From Todiramphus chloris collaris (taxonomy: Eukaryota; Chordata; Aves; Coraciiformes; Alcedinidae): 64,000 nucleotides of DNA. Numbering within the stretch: the stretch's first letter is position 1; every line of letters starts with the position of its first letter. The stretch lies in assembly GCA_025345505.1 (NCBI GenBank), contig JANVCC010000021.1:4630255-4694254 (forward strand), given 5' to 3'. The position numbers and the translations under genes are program-made. Below the pieces are notes generated by a model. The model was not told where the DNA came from, searched no databases, and worked only from the letters and a program-made list of their open reading frames with translations. Shown piece by piece: positions 51,407 through 63,260 of this stretch.

Positions 51407-51445
51407 ATCATAGAATCATCTAGGTTAGGAAATTTTGAGGAATTA
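51407..51445 (-). mobile_element. Short CR1-like 3' tail, antisense
   Basis: ATCATAGAATCATCTAGGTT followed by AGGAAATTTTGAGG resembles the antisense 3' terminus of avian CR1 (tandem ATCATAGA units, then TTGGAA). Only about 40 bp match, so it is a very short truncated copy or chance. Confidence 0.35.
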
Positions 51446-52689
51446 ACATAGCTCTCACATAATTTATGTAGTAACACCTGAAACATCTGTCCCAGAAGAA
51501 ATTTTGAAATTTCAAAATTACTTTTCAGCTAGAATAAGAACAAAGAATTTAAATTTATGAGTTTTTCAAGAAATGAATTTTTCAGAACCCCACACACAGA
51601 CTTCTGTTCAATATGAAATATGAAAATAAGTTTACAGAAGCACTTCATTATCAGCTTTACATTTTGATAATGTGTCAAGTATTGAAATGAAGTTGCATGA
51701 CCTTAATGAAATTAAACGTTTCCATAACCTTGCATGAAAGATTTCAGTGAGATCAATAAATGCTACTGGAACATGTTGACTTGATTGAGTCATCATTTGC
51801 AGTGAATTATTTTTAAAAAAACAACCCGAAAATGTTCCTGTAATATGTTTACTTATTTTCCAGTTTCCCAAATTCATGAAGTCTGTGACATTCAGTGAGT
51901 TATAAGTTTGACACAAGTAAATAAAAAAGCTGCAAGACACAGAGACAATTTCTTAATTAACTGCAAAAATGTATTAAAAATATTAAAACATAGAAAATAT
52001 TAAAAATCTATTAATATATTTTATATAGCTATATATTAAAAAAGATTCAAGACAAAGAGACAAATTTCTACTGAACTGTAATCCTGATAGACAATTGGCT
52101 GAATTCTAAATCATATATGTTTCTTGTTATCAAAACACAATCTCTTGATTATCTATAGTATCATTTATAGAGTGATGAAGTGATAGTACTTGTTTCTAAA
52201 AGACCTGTCTTGTTCTAATTAAGTATTACATTTGTAGGGCTCTCTCACACACTTTATTTACTCAAGTTTCTTAAGGCTTATCATTCCGACATGCAGGATA
52301 GTATACATATATACTAAAGGCAAGCAATACATAAAAAAGCTCAGAGGCAATGCAAGAATTCTTTTCCCCTTCTGCTTATCACTAAATGGATCCATCTCAG
52401 TCCAAAAATGCCCGACTGAAATGTGCTTTGCATTTTTCCAGAGACACCTCCTGAAATAGATTAGCAAACACAAAAGACTGGAATATATTTTACAAAATCA
52501 AAGAAAAAAAAACAGCAAATTATAACAGGACAAATCAAGAGCAGACACATTAGGTATATTCTTCAGCTTAGGAAGAATAACTTTAAGTTCATGTATCAGG
52601 TGAAAGTTCTCAAAGCTCAGACTGTTATTTTTTTACATGGCACTGCTTTCTGACAGATTCAACATGCGGACTGCATTTCTGCTGGATTT
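51446..52689. other. Unique AT-rich noncoding DNA
   Basis: Repeated ATTAAAA/AATATTAAA words near 51970-52040 give a very AT-rich patch. No gene was seen. Confidence 0.4.
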
Positions 52690-52990
52690 GATAAAAATAC
52701 AATTAAAATGTTGTACAGGGGGTTACGCCAAATTGGCCTGAATCCTAGAACCCACTCCAAGCAAAACCTTGAGGAATATATTGTACAAGAAAAGGTTTCT
52801 CCCCTGGGATTACCTCCCACTTCCTTTAACCTGATATTTTTCTCATCCTATTATGAGATTCCTCAGAGGGGTGAAACACTAGATTGCCTCATTAAGACTC
52901 ATCATTTACAAGATGTTGACAAACGCTGGCATTTATCCTGTTGTCATAATAAATGTGAGAAAATGACCACTTGGCAATAAGCAATTCTAT
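52690..52990. promoter_or_regulatory. Possible conserved noncoding element
   Basis: This non-repetitive block contains TGACAAACGCTGGCATTTATCC and CATAATAAATG words of homeodomain/HOX type. It also has a 90-codon plus-strand frame (52708-52980) that I do not recognise. Composition is more balanced than its flanks. It could be a regulatory element or a decayed exon, with little to decide between them. Confidence 0.15.
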
Positions 52991-54742
52991 GCAATTGCAG
53001 GTTGTAAAGTGGAAGAATATAAGGGTCTGTGGATAATGTATCAGTACCACTATGTAACACCTCTGAACAGATTCTGCATGCATTGTAACAAATCCAGGCT
53101 GAAATAAATAACAATGGACAGCTTCTTTTTACAGAGTTTTCCACATGTGCAAACCAAACACTAATTAAGAAAAATGAGAGAATAGATTTAAACCCAACAT
53201 GATAATGAAACAGTTATTATTAATCTTACTGGATATCTCAGCATGGGTACCCAGCATCCATATCATCCTTGTTGACAGCCTGAAAACTCTCTGAACTCAG
53301 TTTGCCTACAGCTCTTATCTGCCCTGTGGCTGATGACAGCGTGGCCTTGCTTAACAAGGGTCATCTTGCACACTAACCGTTAATGGTATGTGTGAGGTTA
53401 CCACAGGAGGACATTCCACTACAGAGACTGCTGGGGCAGGTTTGGGTGTGAGAGAGGTGTTCTCCTGAGTCCATGCACAAGTGTTCAGAGAAGTGGAGGT
53501 TTTCTTCCTTTGGGGACACTGGCAGTGTGGTCACAAGGCAATCTGTTAGGCAAATAATAAGAATGAGAAGCAAATTTGGCCTTACATCTGACTTCAGAAT
53601 AACATTACAGCTAGTGTAGTTGTATCGGTTTTTGAGAAATTTTCTGAGGGATGTAGGTGTACCTTGGAAATGCAACCATCAGCCATAAAAGCAGACCAGA
53701 TAAACACAAAGGCACAAATGCCTGAAGATTAATACAGTCCTTATTCATAAAGCTGAAGTTTTGAACACCCTGTTCAGCTGAAGGACCCTGAACCCTGCAA
53801 GGACTTCAGTATTCTCAGGTCCTTCTGCCTATGCATCTCCATTTTGATCATTTTAAGAAAGTTGACATCTCTATCAACCATAAGTTTTGTTTTCCTGCAG
53901 CTAATTCTAAACAAAAGTAACAACTGATTATCCTAATTATAATGGCTTTATTAATAGACACCAAATGTCTTCTGTGCGAGATAAAACCAATGATACTGCT
54001 AACAGTCAGAATCAAAAGTGACAATAACTCAGTTGCCAGGGGTATTGAGCTGCAGATGGTTGGTAGCTCCGTCCTACTTGACTAATACACTGCCTGAAAC
54101 ACCACTCTTGCGGTTATTGTGGGGCTCTAAAAGAATCAGCAAAATTGCTTTGTCACCAGAATTTACAACCCTTAATTTGACAGTATCTATGTTCTAACTG
54201 GGGAATTCTAAGAGGGGGATGTAATTCATTGATTCCTGTTTCTGTCACTAGTCATTACTGCTCACCTCATGTTTCTGATGATTTGACTTGATGTGCGTAT
54301 GTGTTATTTGAAGTATAGGGAGAGTTTAGGCATTGCCTATTGGAAGCTGATGCCCTTTGGTCCACACCTTCATTCTACTAATGGGTTGATAATTCCTCTC
54401 CTCTAAATCTGCTAAGGCCTTAACATGGAATACTGCAATTTACTGCTAAATAAACCCAAAGTAGAGACAAAAAGAAAAAAAAAAGAAAACACAGCTCGGA
54501 AGGAATTGTGACTTTCTTTGGAGTGCTAGACTTTTAAAGTAAATACTTTTCAACACTAAAGATACATTTCTAGCAAGGTCAAATTTCTGTTTCATGGAAG
54601 GGACTTGCTAAGATATGGGTCCTCTTCTTACCTTGTCAGCTACATTTTCTTGTTGTGTCGCAGACTCTCAGCTGTACTACTTAGTCACTTATATGTTCAA
54701 TGTGAACATTCATTATTATTCCTTAAGACCTGGAGTCATCTT
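52991..54742. other. Unique noncoding DNA
   Basis: No gene or repeat could be supported. Confidence 0.4.
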
Positions 54743-54916
54743 ATCATAGAATCATAGAATGGCTTGAGTTGGAAGGGACCTTAAAGATCCTCTAGCTCCA
54801 ACCTCCTTGCTGTGGGCAGGGACACTAAACCCACTAGACCAGGTTGCTCAGAGCCTCATCCAGCCTGGTCTTAAACACTTTCAGGGATGAGGTGTCCACA
54901 ACTTCTCTGGGCATTC
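54743..54916 (-). mobile_element. CR1 LINE 3' end, antisense, 5'-truncated
   Basis: The plus strand opens with ATCATAGAATCATAGAATGG, the doubled terminal octamer of avian CR1 in antisense. It continues through TTGGAAGGGACCTTAAAGATC, CTCCAACCTCC and CAGCCTGGTCTTAAACACTT to CTCTGGGCA. On the minus strand the last coding residues of the CR1 reverse-transcriptase ORF are readable (VVDTSSLKVFKTRLDEAL), followed by its 3' UTR. It is truncated after about 175 bp, the usual CR1 fate. Divergence is low to moderate, so it is younger than the 18-20 kb copies. Confidence 0.92.
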
Positions 54917-55925
54917 CAGTTTGATATGATGTTTTCCAAGTCACAACAACATAGGGCGTGAGTTTATCATGCTGTCTCCTTGCCTTTATTCTCCTCAATT
55001 TTGTTGATAGTATTTTTAATTGAGTCCTGGACTCCCAATCTGCATTCATTAGACACAGAGCAGATAAACCCTTGTAAAGACACAATTAAGTCACAGCCAG
55101 GTACTGGTGTTTTCCTCCCTGCTGACTTTACCTCTGCTGAATGCAGTTCATTAACATTTCCATAGTTTTTAGTTACCCCATATTGGAATTGAAGTCTGTA
55201 TTTGCTTATTTGCTATCTTATTACTTGTTCAAAACCCCACTGCTTGTATTTTTCTATCAGATATACATGCGCCTGCCTACCAGCCAATGGGTCTGAGCGG
55301 CCCAACCTCACCATTTCCTTATGTATTCAAATATTTAGTTGTGCTCTAAAAGACATTTTTTTTTTCCTTGCCCTGAGCAAAAAACTAAATGCACTCACAA
55401 AGTAACATGCAGAAATTCATGCAGTATTTACCAGTTTCTCCACTGTAGACCAGAAGCAGAAAATGATCAGCACTGCTATTCCAATGAACAAAATTACTGC
55501 AGTCTCACAATGCTGAGATCAGTCTGAAAGCTTTTGTAGACCATTGTGTTGAATTACATACTGAGCAGGAACAGGCTGTTTCCGTGAGTGTCTTTGAGAC
55601 CACCTTGTTAACGTTGCCTTCTCAAACAGTAGTGTTAGAGATCAAATTTGTATTTCATTTGCGTTAGTTTACTACAGCACTGAGAGTGCAAAGAGGAAGG
55701 CTGGGTTGTGGAGGGATACTGAAGGTGGGTCCCAAACCTGAAGCATTATAATGTAGAGGTATCATAAACTCTACAGCTGGATTTTTCTAAAGATCCACAC
55801 CAGTGTCTCTGCATAGTCCTCTGCAGAGTGATATGAAGACACTGCAGCTTGTGGAGCAAGCTGATTTATATTTCTACATGGTATAGCATCTCATGTTATA
55901 GGAATAACTAGAGAAGCTGGGCATT
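54917..55925. other. Noncoding DNA between CR1 and LTR
   Basis: No gene was seen. Frames at 54980-55165 and 55202-55527 are unrecognised. Confidence 0.4.
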
Positions 55926-56706
55926 TGCCATGGTTTAGGGTGAGGGCAGTCCCCTAGACCTGTAACAAATGCTCTCTGTCAACCCCCCTAAGTGTAAAAG
56001 AAAGGGAATAAGTGAGAGTTAGTGATTAGAAAAGGAAACTAGAACAGCTTTAATGAAAATAGAAATAATAATATCAATAATAATAATAAAATGGAATACA
56101 TAGAAATAGATACAAACCCAATTTTGAACCCGACCTCCCTGATGGTAATGACATCACCGTCACCACTGATCTGTGGAACAGGCACCAGGAGAGTCCCAGA
56201 CTGGCCATAGCAGCAGAGGGGAGCTGCGTTCAGGAGCTGGATTCTGGTAGGGGATTCAGGAACATACCGATGAGGATCAAAGGCCAAATGCATGCTCTGA
56301 GGAAGAAATTGGAAGAGGACCTGAGCCAAGCTGAGCAAAGACTGCAAAGTGTGCCAAGATAGACAAGACCCTTGTGATCCCTCAGCTCTATACCGAATAT
56401 GATGTATATGGGATGGGATCCCTTATTGGTCAGTTTGGGGTCACCTGTCCTGTCTGCTTCTCCCTGCAGGTGCGGCCTTTTACTTTCTGCACCCCGCAAT
56501 GTGGTACACAAGATCCAGCAGTGATCTTTGTCTGTGTACTAATCCTTGGTACTAACTCTAAACTTCGTGCGTTCTCACTGCTAGAAGCAGACCCTGTCTG
56601 TGAGAACAGGCTGCTAACTTCAGAAAGACCAGTTAGTTAGAAGAAGTGAGCTGAAAAGTAAGATCGCTGAACAGAATTAGTTTTTTTTCTCACTCAAACC
56701 AGGACA
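55926..56706 (-). mobile_element. Solo LTR of an avian endogenous retrovirus (ERVL-like), antisense
   Basis: The block starts TGCCATGGTTTAGG and ends ACCAGGACA, giving TG...CA termini over about 781 bp. Landmarks match the antisense of a common bird LTR. These are a poly(A)-region block with AGAAAGGGAATAAGTGAGAG and CAGCTTTAATGAAAATAG near the start, TTATTGGTCAGTTTGGGGTC at 56423-56442, CACCTGTCCTG beyond it, and GAGCTGAAAAGTAAG near the end. An AAT-rich expansion lies at 56065-56090. No gag, pol or env sequence flanks it, so it looks like a recombined solo LTR. No clear target-site duplication is visible. Being an ERV promoter it could once have driven transcription on the minus strand. The family assignment is from memory of landmarks. 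Confidence 0.7.
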
Positions 56707-58140
56707 ACATCATGAACCATACGGAAATGATTCAAGTGTATAACAGAAATGGATTTTCACAGGGTAAAGACTGGGAGGACTTTTTGGTTTGTTTTTAATC
56801 CTTGGGAAAATTTAAAACCATGAGCAAGTAATATCTCACTAATTTTGTAAAACCACAAAAGTGTCAGTCTCTAGAAGAGTACACTTTCTCTGATCAGGAT
56901 GTTCTTTGCTTTAGCTGTGTGGAGCTCCATACTAGTTTCTATTTACATCAGTACACAAGCCACCATTTAGTTTAGGGGGAGAAGATGCCAGCTCTTGACC
57001 TACTGATGCACCTGAACCAGATGTTCATAATCACACAGTGATATGTGACCAATTCATGCCTCGTTGTTAATTCACCACAGTCATCTTTCTCTTCTAACAC
57101 ACCCTATATCAGGTAACACCCATACACCTCTGATTTCCTTTTTGAACTCATAGGTTTATTTTTCAAACACCTATAAATAAAGGACAATGAGCAAAAATAT
57201 GTTTTATAGAAACCAACAAGGACAATGCAAATAAATCCAGTTTGATGACATAAAGTAATAATAATAATAATAAAGTTAAACATCTGTAGGTGTGCAAAAA
57301 TTTTTGTTTATGTGTCAGAAAAATTGAGCATGATCTTTTCCCATGAGTTTAGTAATTTATTAAATAATGCATTGATCTTTCTTTTACACCCTGATTATTT
57401 TGTATTTTTCATTCAGAGTGAAAATGAGTTCAAAAGCCTATGGCTCAAATTGTTTCTGGATTTCTTCCTGACACAGCATGTTCATGATACAATATATTTG
57501 TATATTATATATTGTGCAATATGCCATATAAGCATGCTCATATTCTTGGTCGTAGCAATAATAATAACAATGCAGACTACTACTGTAATAATAAATATGA
57601 ATTAAAACAGTGGTTAAATCTGATTGGGTATAATTATAGGTTGCCCCAGTGAACTAAATTTCAGTGGGGTTTGGTTCTATGGTTTAGGGTAGTCTCCATT
57701 AAATATAGGAAAATCCAGTTAATTAATTAGCCCTCAGTGTTAAATGAGTTTTTTAAGCCTGAGAGACAAGGGGAATGTGGGATTTGTGAGGACTTGACAG
57801 TGAACGTTTAATGATGTTAAACCCAAAGTGACTGTTAATATAGGCTATGGTACCTGCGAGTCAGAAATACAGTCAGAGAGATAAATGCAAATAAAGCACT
57901 AGAGTTTAACAGGAAATGAAGAATATTAATTTAGTCTGGATGTTCAGATTGTCTTTATATGATTTAATTTTTTTCTTCATGGTTATAGTGCCAGAGTCTC
58001 TCATTGTCTGACTATATAGAGGACGTCTACAAAGAGCGGCAAAAAATGATATGCAAAGTGTGAGAGAGCATTTATATTTCTGACTATTTATATAATTCTT
58101 TCCTGTCTGATTTACCAGCCTGTGGATTTGCTGTTTATGA
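56707..58140. other. AT-rich noncoding DNA
   Basis: No gene was seen. A (TAA)n array is at 57255-57274, and AAT-rich stretches near 57560-57600. Confidence 0.4.
57255..57274. repeat. (TAA)n microsatellite
   Basis: Six uninterrupted TAA units. Confidence 0.85.
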
Positions 58141-59073
58141 AGTCTTATTCAACATCTTCATCAATGACCTGGATGAAGGGACAGAGTGGACCCTCAGCAA
58201 GTTTGCTGATGATAGAAAACTGGGAGGAATGGCTGATAAACCAGAAGGCTGTGATGCCATCCAGCGAGAACTGGACAGGTTGGAGAGCTGGGCAAAAGCA
58301 AACCTAATGAAGTTCGACAAAGGCAAGTGTAGAGTCCTACACTTGGGCAGTAATAACACCACACACCAGTACAGGTTAGGGGTTGATCTGCTGGAAAGCA
58401 GCTCCGTGGGGAAAGACCTTCGAGTCCTGGTGGACAGTAAATTATACAAGGGACAGCAAAGTGGACTGGTAGCCAAGAAGGTCAATGGTCTCCTGGGATG
58501 CATAAAGAAGAGTGTGGCCAGCAGGTCGAGGGAGGTTCTCCTCCCACTCTACTCTGCCCTAGTGAGACCACATCTGGAGTATTGTGTCCAGTTCTGGGTT
58601 CAAGAGGGACAGGGAAATACTAGAAAGAGACCAACAGAGGCTATGAGGATGATGAAGGGACTGGAACATCTCTCTTATGAGGAAAGGCTGAGAGACCTGG
58701 GGCTGTTTAGCTGGAGAAGAAAAGACTGATAGGGGATCTGATTAATGTTTACAAATATCTGAAGGATGCGTGTCAAGTAGAAGGGGCCAGTCTGTTTTCA
58801 GTGCTGCCCTGTGATAGGATGAGAGGTAATGGTCACAAACTGGAACAAAGGAAGTTCCACCACAACACGAGGAAAAACTTCTTTCCTGTGAGGGTGATAG
58901 AGTGTGGAACAGGCTGCCCAGAGAGGTTGTGGAGTCTCCTTCTCTGGAGACTTTCAAGACCCACGTGGATCTGTTCCTGTGTGGCCTGCCCTGGGTGTTA
59001 CTGAGTTGGCAGGGGGGTTGGACTCAGTGATCTCCAGAGCTCCCTTCCAACCTTTATCATTCTATGATTCTCT
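58141..59073 (+). mobile_element. CR1 LINE, 5'-truncated, 3' end intact
   Basis: About 0.93 kb of a LINE whose full length is around 4.5 kb. It carries the C-terminal half of the reverse-transcriptase ORF, a 3' UTR with CTCCAGAGCTCCCTTCCAACC, and the terminal ATTCTATGATTCT octamer repeat at 59059-59071. 5' truncation is the normal result of target-primed reverse transcription. Divergence is moderate. The damaged coding part is described separately. Its strand is opposite to the CR1 tail at 54.7 kb. Confidence 0.95.
58145..58729 (+). pseudogene. CR1 reverse-transcriptase ORF fragment, frameshifted
   Basis: One frame runs open from FNIFINDLDEG (58148) to a stop at 58727-58729. It includes the catalytic FADD box at 58202-58213, corresponding to the YxDD motif of reverse transcriptases. 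It also contains CRVLHLG, the LGCIKKSVASRSREV segment and SALVRPHLEYCVQFW, all typical of CR1. A small deletion and divergence follow QFW. A one-base loss near 58710 shifts the frame, after which LIGDLINVYKYLK and RGNGHKLEQRKF are readable in another frame. A further one-base loss lies near 58900. The N-terminal endonuclease and fingers region are missing, so it cannot be functional. The overlapping frame at 58122-58307 is a shadow. Confidence 0.9.
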
Positions 59074-59384
59074 GAAGAGCTGTCTTTAGGAAAGGGATTC
59101 CTTATGCTGTTTGTTGTCTTCACATCTCTTTGTTCTGGGGTAATTTAAGCAAGGACCAGTCCTGGGGTGCATCAGAAACCATCCTAAGGCTTCTCTAGCT
59201 GGTGACAGTGCATGCCTGGATGCTCTTTACTGCTGAGTGGACTTCTAGTATCTTAGAGGGCCTCATCCTGTTCTTTTCATGTGGACATCTCTCTGTGCAT
59301 TAGGGTTTTTTGCTTCTTCCACCTGTCTTACTTTACCCACTCAGCAGGCTTACTGAAAGGGTGTAAAAGTCTTGGTGTACCTTG
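59074..59384. other. Noncoding DNA between CR1 and GC-rich patch
   Basis: No gene or repeat was seen. Confidence 0.4.
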
Positions 59385-59820
59385 TCAGGGCCCTGAGGGC
59401 ACCACCAGCCCTTCCCAGTCCTGCCCACCACCCTGGGGCTCCCTGACCCTGCCTCAGGCCCAGGACTCCATGTCAACACCCTGGGGCAGTCAGCCCCTGG
59501 CCCAGTGACACTGCAGCAGGGCCTGTCTCCAGCTCCCCACAGCCCTGCCCTGTCTGGATGCTGGCCCTGCCGTGCCAGGCCCACCCTCAGGCCCACTTTC
59601 TGGCCCAGCCTTGGCCCAGCTGTCCAGCCCATGGCCCTGCCTGTCCATCCTGGGATGTGTCTGAGCCCAGCTCCCCTCGCCAGGCCTGATTCTGACCCCA
59701 GCTGTGGGCTGATGTTCTGGCCTCGCCCTGAGATCTCCTTTGGCTCCCAGTTTCCCAGCCTGCAGGGAGCAGCTGGCCGTCACTGCCCCCAGACACAGCT
59801 CATCCTCCTCCTCAGCACAT
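59385..59820. repeat. GC-rich, CpG-poor patch with degenerate CCCTGCC/GGCCCAG units
   Basis: About 430 bp are rich in C/G with recurring CCCTG, GGCCCAG and CCAGCCC words but only a handful of CpGs, in strong contrast to the AT-rich flanks. It looks like a decayed minisatellite or the body of an unrecognised repeat. The low stop density yields overlapping frames of about 100 codons on both strands, none of which resembles a gene. Confidence 0.4.
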
Positions 59821-62404
59821 AGAACTATGTTCCTTACTTTTGTTTTTACTCACGTCTTCCCGTTTGTACACACCACAGTATTCTTTGGAGTTATTTACGG
59901 ACAAATACTCTCATACATGCAGAACGAGATTCACCCGCTTTAACTTTTGGCATCTACAAAGAAGCCATCTCTATCTTGGTTAGTCAGTCCAAGTTGCTTT
60001 CATCTACAGTGGCAATAGGTGACCATACTTCATTTATCTGGCCTATGTCAGCAATTTACATTAGGATATAAATGGTAGCTCTGTACAGGTGGTACAGGAG
60101 TGAGTGCGAAGCATGTAGAGGGGCTGGGCTCTTCTACCATGTTTCTCCATTCCCTCTGCCCCTTGAGGCTGCACTGCATTCATGGAGCCGGGAAAATGGC
60201 AGATATATTCCCAAAGTAGAGAGTTATGAGTAGCTCCCTGACAGCTACTTCTGCCTGTACTGAATTTAGCCCTCTGTGATTTTTTATTTCCAGCCTCCAC
60301 TTGAACCCTATGCTAATTCTATGCAACATGGGTAGTAAAGGGTGGGTTTTTTATCAGTTTGGTGGAGGGACAGTGATCAGGGACCTCTTGAGATGACAGT
60401 CTGTCAGATTGTAAATCAAGGAGGATCTCTCCCTTAGCAGCCACAAAGATTAAACAGACTAATGAATCAATGTTTTAGACCATCCACTCTGGGGAGCCTT
60501 CACTTAAGTCCCAGCACTGTTGGTCAGGTCAGAAAATGCTCTTTTCTGTCAAATGGTAGGTTTCCCTATGTGGTCGTGTGCATTCATCCTCTTTTGTGCG
60601 AGCTATAAAAACCTGACAGAGGCAGATGTCAATCCATACTGTTGTGACACTTCCTCATTCAACTCAACTATGCAAGAGCATTTCACTATCCAGTAATTGG
60701 CGAGAGAGGAGAGACTGTGTTTGTTCATTCTGGAGAAATCAGTTTAAAAGTTCACCTTTCTAATTTTCCTTTTATTAGGCAACACTTTCTGTTGAAGAAT
60801 GAACTATTTGTAACCATCCCCTCTCCGCAAAAAACTCAACTTTTTGTGGTTTTGTATAATGTTTTCTGTCTTTATCTGCATCTTTGTTCAAACTTAACAT
60901 AAATAACACAATATCTCTATTTTATTCTCAGCCGCAGTATTTTTTTTAAGCTAAAGTCTTTATGGAGGTTCTGTTCACTTTATGGATTCTGTTCACTTTA
61001 TGGATTCTGTTCACTTTGGCAACAGTTCTGTGATCCTGAAATGGTCATAAATCACAGAATATGTACTTTGAAACAGGTGTTCTGTTTAAGTTCATATATT
61101 CTACCCATCTCTTATAACTGAAGCACTGAAATTTAAACAGAACCTCATACCATTAAAAAACTATCGATAAATGTAGAGAATAATATATCAAGAATAATAT
61201 ATTACTGTTAATGTGTATTAAACTGAAGACACCCAAATAAAATAAACCAATGCGAAAAAAAAAAAAAAGTTTTAAATAATTAATTAATTAGAATTTTTTT
61301 TGATCAGGAAAAATACTTTTCTGATTTTTTTGAGAACCAATATATCGTGAGCAAGTAATACTCAAAATAGTAAATGCACTTCGTTCAGCACTTCCTCAAT
61401 GATAATTTCTGTTCCTTGAGTCAGTAAATGAAGAACCTTGTCATCTTTGATTTGATGCTATTTAAAAACACAGACCTGTAACTCAAGAGATTCAGTGATG
61501 AAACAGGAAAATAAATGACTGCATTAAAAATGTCAGTGCCCAGATGGTCCCATATAGAAGTTCTGATCTGAGTACTCACTAATTAAAGAGAAGGTGACTG
61601 GAATCTAAATTTATCTTCCAATTTTATATCTGACCCTTATCTACACACGAGGCACTTGAACACATTTCATTTTTGAACATAACCCAAAAAAGCACTTAAG
61701 CAGGTGCTTAACTATAAACTGATGTTTGACTTCTACTACCATAAGTAGAGATGATTTCCTGAATGTGGACCATGGAGGAATTTCAAAGCTAGGTCCCAGT
61801 TTTGCCAGTTAAGGGAAACTGATCATGATGTATATATTTGAAATTAAATTTTCTACAAATATATTAATTTTGCAGGCATTTTATGTAAATGGAAACTGTC
61901 AAATCCTTCAAGGTGCATTGAAATCCTTTAATTAACAGAAAAAAAGAGTTGTCTACAAGGTAAACCAACATATTGTGGGTTTTTTACCATGTTACAGAAC
62001 TACTGGAATTTTTGGTTGATAGAAAATTGCAGTCTGTACTGACTTCTCTTACCTGCTGGTTATGGAAGATTCATGATTTTAAACAGCTGAAGTAATTTTG
62101 TTCCATTTGCATGTATGTGTGAAACCACTTTCAGAGAAAACCATAATGTTGCTAATATGAACTTGAAGTAGAGAGGCTCAAACACAGTTTATTCCGTAAG
62201 AAAGTCAAATATGTTGCTGAAGCATAAGCTGAAACATGGAATGAAAATTAGCCAAGGAAACAGACAAAAAAAGGTCTTAAAACTGATCCATGTCTTTCAT
62301 GACAAGCATCGCAATGCTGGTAGTGGGTAAACAATCTGGTCTCAGGGGAATTTTTACTTTATTTAATTTATTGCCACTTCATGCCAACTTCTAATCAATG
62401 ATTT
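59821..62404. other. Noncoding DNA
   Basis: No gene was recognised. It contains the 18-bp tandem repeat listed separately, an A13 run near 61256-61268 and a TAAT-rich stretch at 61275-61290. Confidence 0.4.
60969..61018. repeat. 18-bp tandem repeat, about 2.8 copies
   Basis: Two perfect copies of TTCTGTTCACTTTATGGA followed by a partial third ending in TTTGGC. Confidence 0.9.
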
Positions 62405-62470
62405 GGGGGTTTTTTTTTGGTGAGGTTTTTTTTTTTTGTTTGTTTGTTTTGGTTTAGTTTGTTTTTTTCA
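62405..62470. repeat. T/G low-complexity tract
   Basis: GGGGG, T10, GGTGAGG, T13, (GTTT)n, GGTTTAG and a further T run, the same class as the tract at 24.3 kb. Confidence 0.6.
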
Positions 62471-62709
62471 AAAGAACTCATCAACAAATGAGCAAACACT
62501 TAGGTAAACACATATACAAAAAATGTAAAGGGATTCCTCCTTTTTCGAGGCTCACATTAAGCCAGAACTCTCCTTCCTCCCTTCCTGATCTCATTTTCCT
62601 CTATTCTTGCTGTGGGCTACACTCAGAACATCCCAGCTCCTTCAGTGAGGAAATCTGTGGCACAGATTTTGGGTTGTGTTCTTAATGGGTTTTGTCTGCT
62701 TCTCTTCAG

Positions 62710-63260
62710 TTACTGATTTTGCTCTGCCCCAGAATGGGTCATCCATGACTGCAATCCATTAAGGCCCCTGAATCCATTAAGCCTCTGAAGGCTGTCCTTA
62801 CTCAGATATGGGTCACCACAGTCCCTTGAGGGTGTTCCTGCCCTTATTGTGAGCTGCCCGCAGCTGTAGTCCCTCAGGCGTGTCTCTTCCCTGCTATGGA
62901 TCACCCATGATCACAGTCCCTATAAGGTAGTCCCTCTATCATGAAATGCCTCCTTTCCAGGGTGTATCTTCAACCTTGTACTCAGCAGTGTCTCCTCAGC
63001 AGCCTCTCTGTGTCTCCAGTCACATGTTCCCAAGGGCATCTCCCCATGTCTTTCCTGCCCCTCACAGATACAGCATTCTCATAAATATGTCAGAACTTGG
63101 GTGTAAGGTGCTCCCCTGAGAGGCTGCAGTTTTGATGCCGAACAAGCTACTCACACCAGTTTCGGAGCTGACTGGACCTGTCTGTGTCTGTCACAGGACA
63201 ATTCCTGGCTTCTACCCACACAGGGCACCCTGCAGCTCCCTGCTATCCAGACTCTGCCAG
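62710..63260 (+). mobile_element. Decayed avian LTR-like interspersed repeat
   Basis: The first half shows degenerate units built on ATGGGTCA(T/C)CCA-TGA...CAGTCCCT(tga/cag)GG spaced about 40-50 bp. The second half has ATAAATATGTCAGAAC, then TTTCGGAGCTGACTGGACCTG, CACAGGACAATTCCTGGCTTCT and ACAGGGCACCCTGCAGCTCCC. The order and wording resemble the 3' half of a bird repeat I recall, in which CTGCAGGGG-type units are followed by AAATATGTTATCACAG and GGAGCCGGCTGGA segments. The family is unnamed. No gene is preserved, and frames at 62710-62904 and 63132-63428 are shadows of the repeat. Confidence 0.4.

Noticed and set aside
54834-55085. 83-codon minus-strand frame
   Set aside because: Its C-terminal third is the tail of the antisense CR1 reverse-transcriptase ORF; the rest is accidental extension into flanking DNA.
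58122-58307. 61-codon frame over the start of the CR1
   Set aside because: It is a shadow in another frame of the CR1 reverse-transcriptase fragment.
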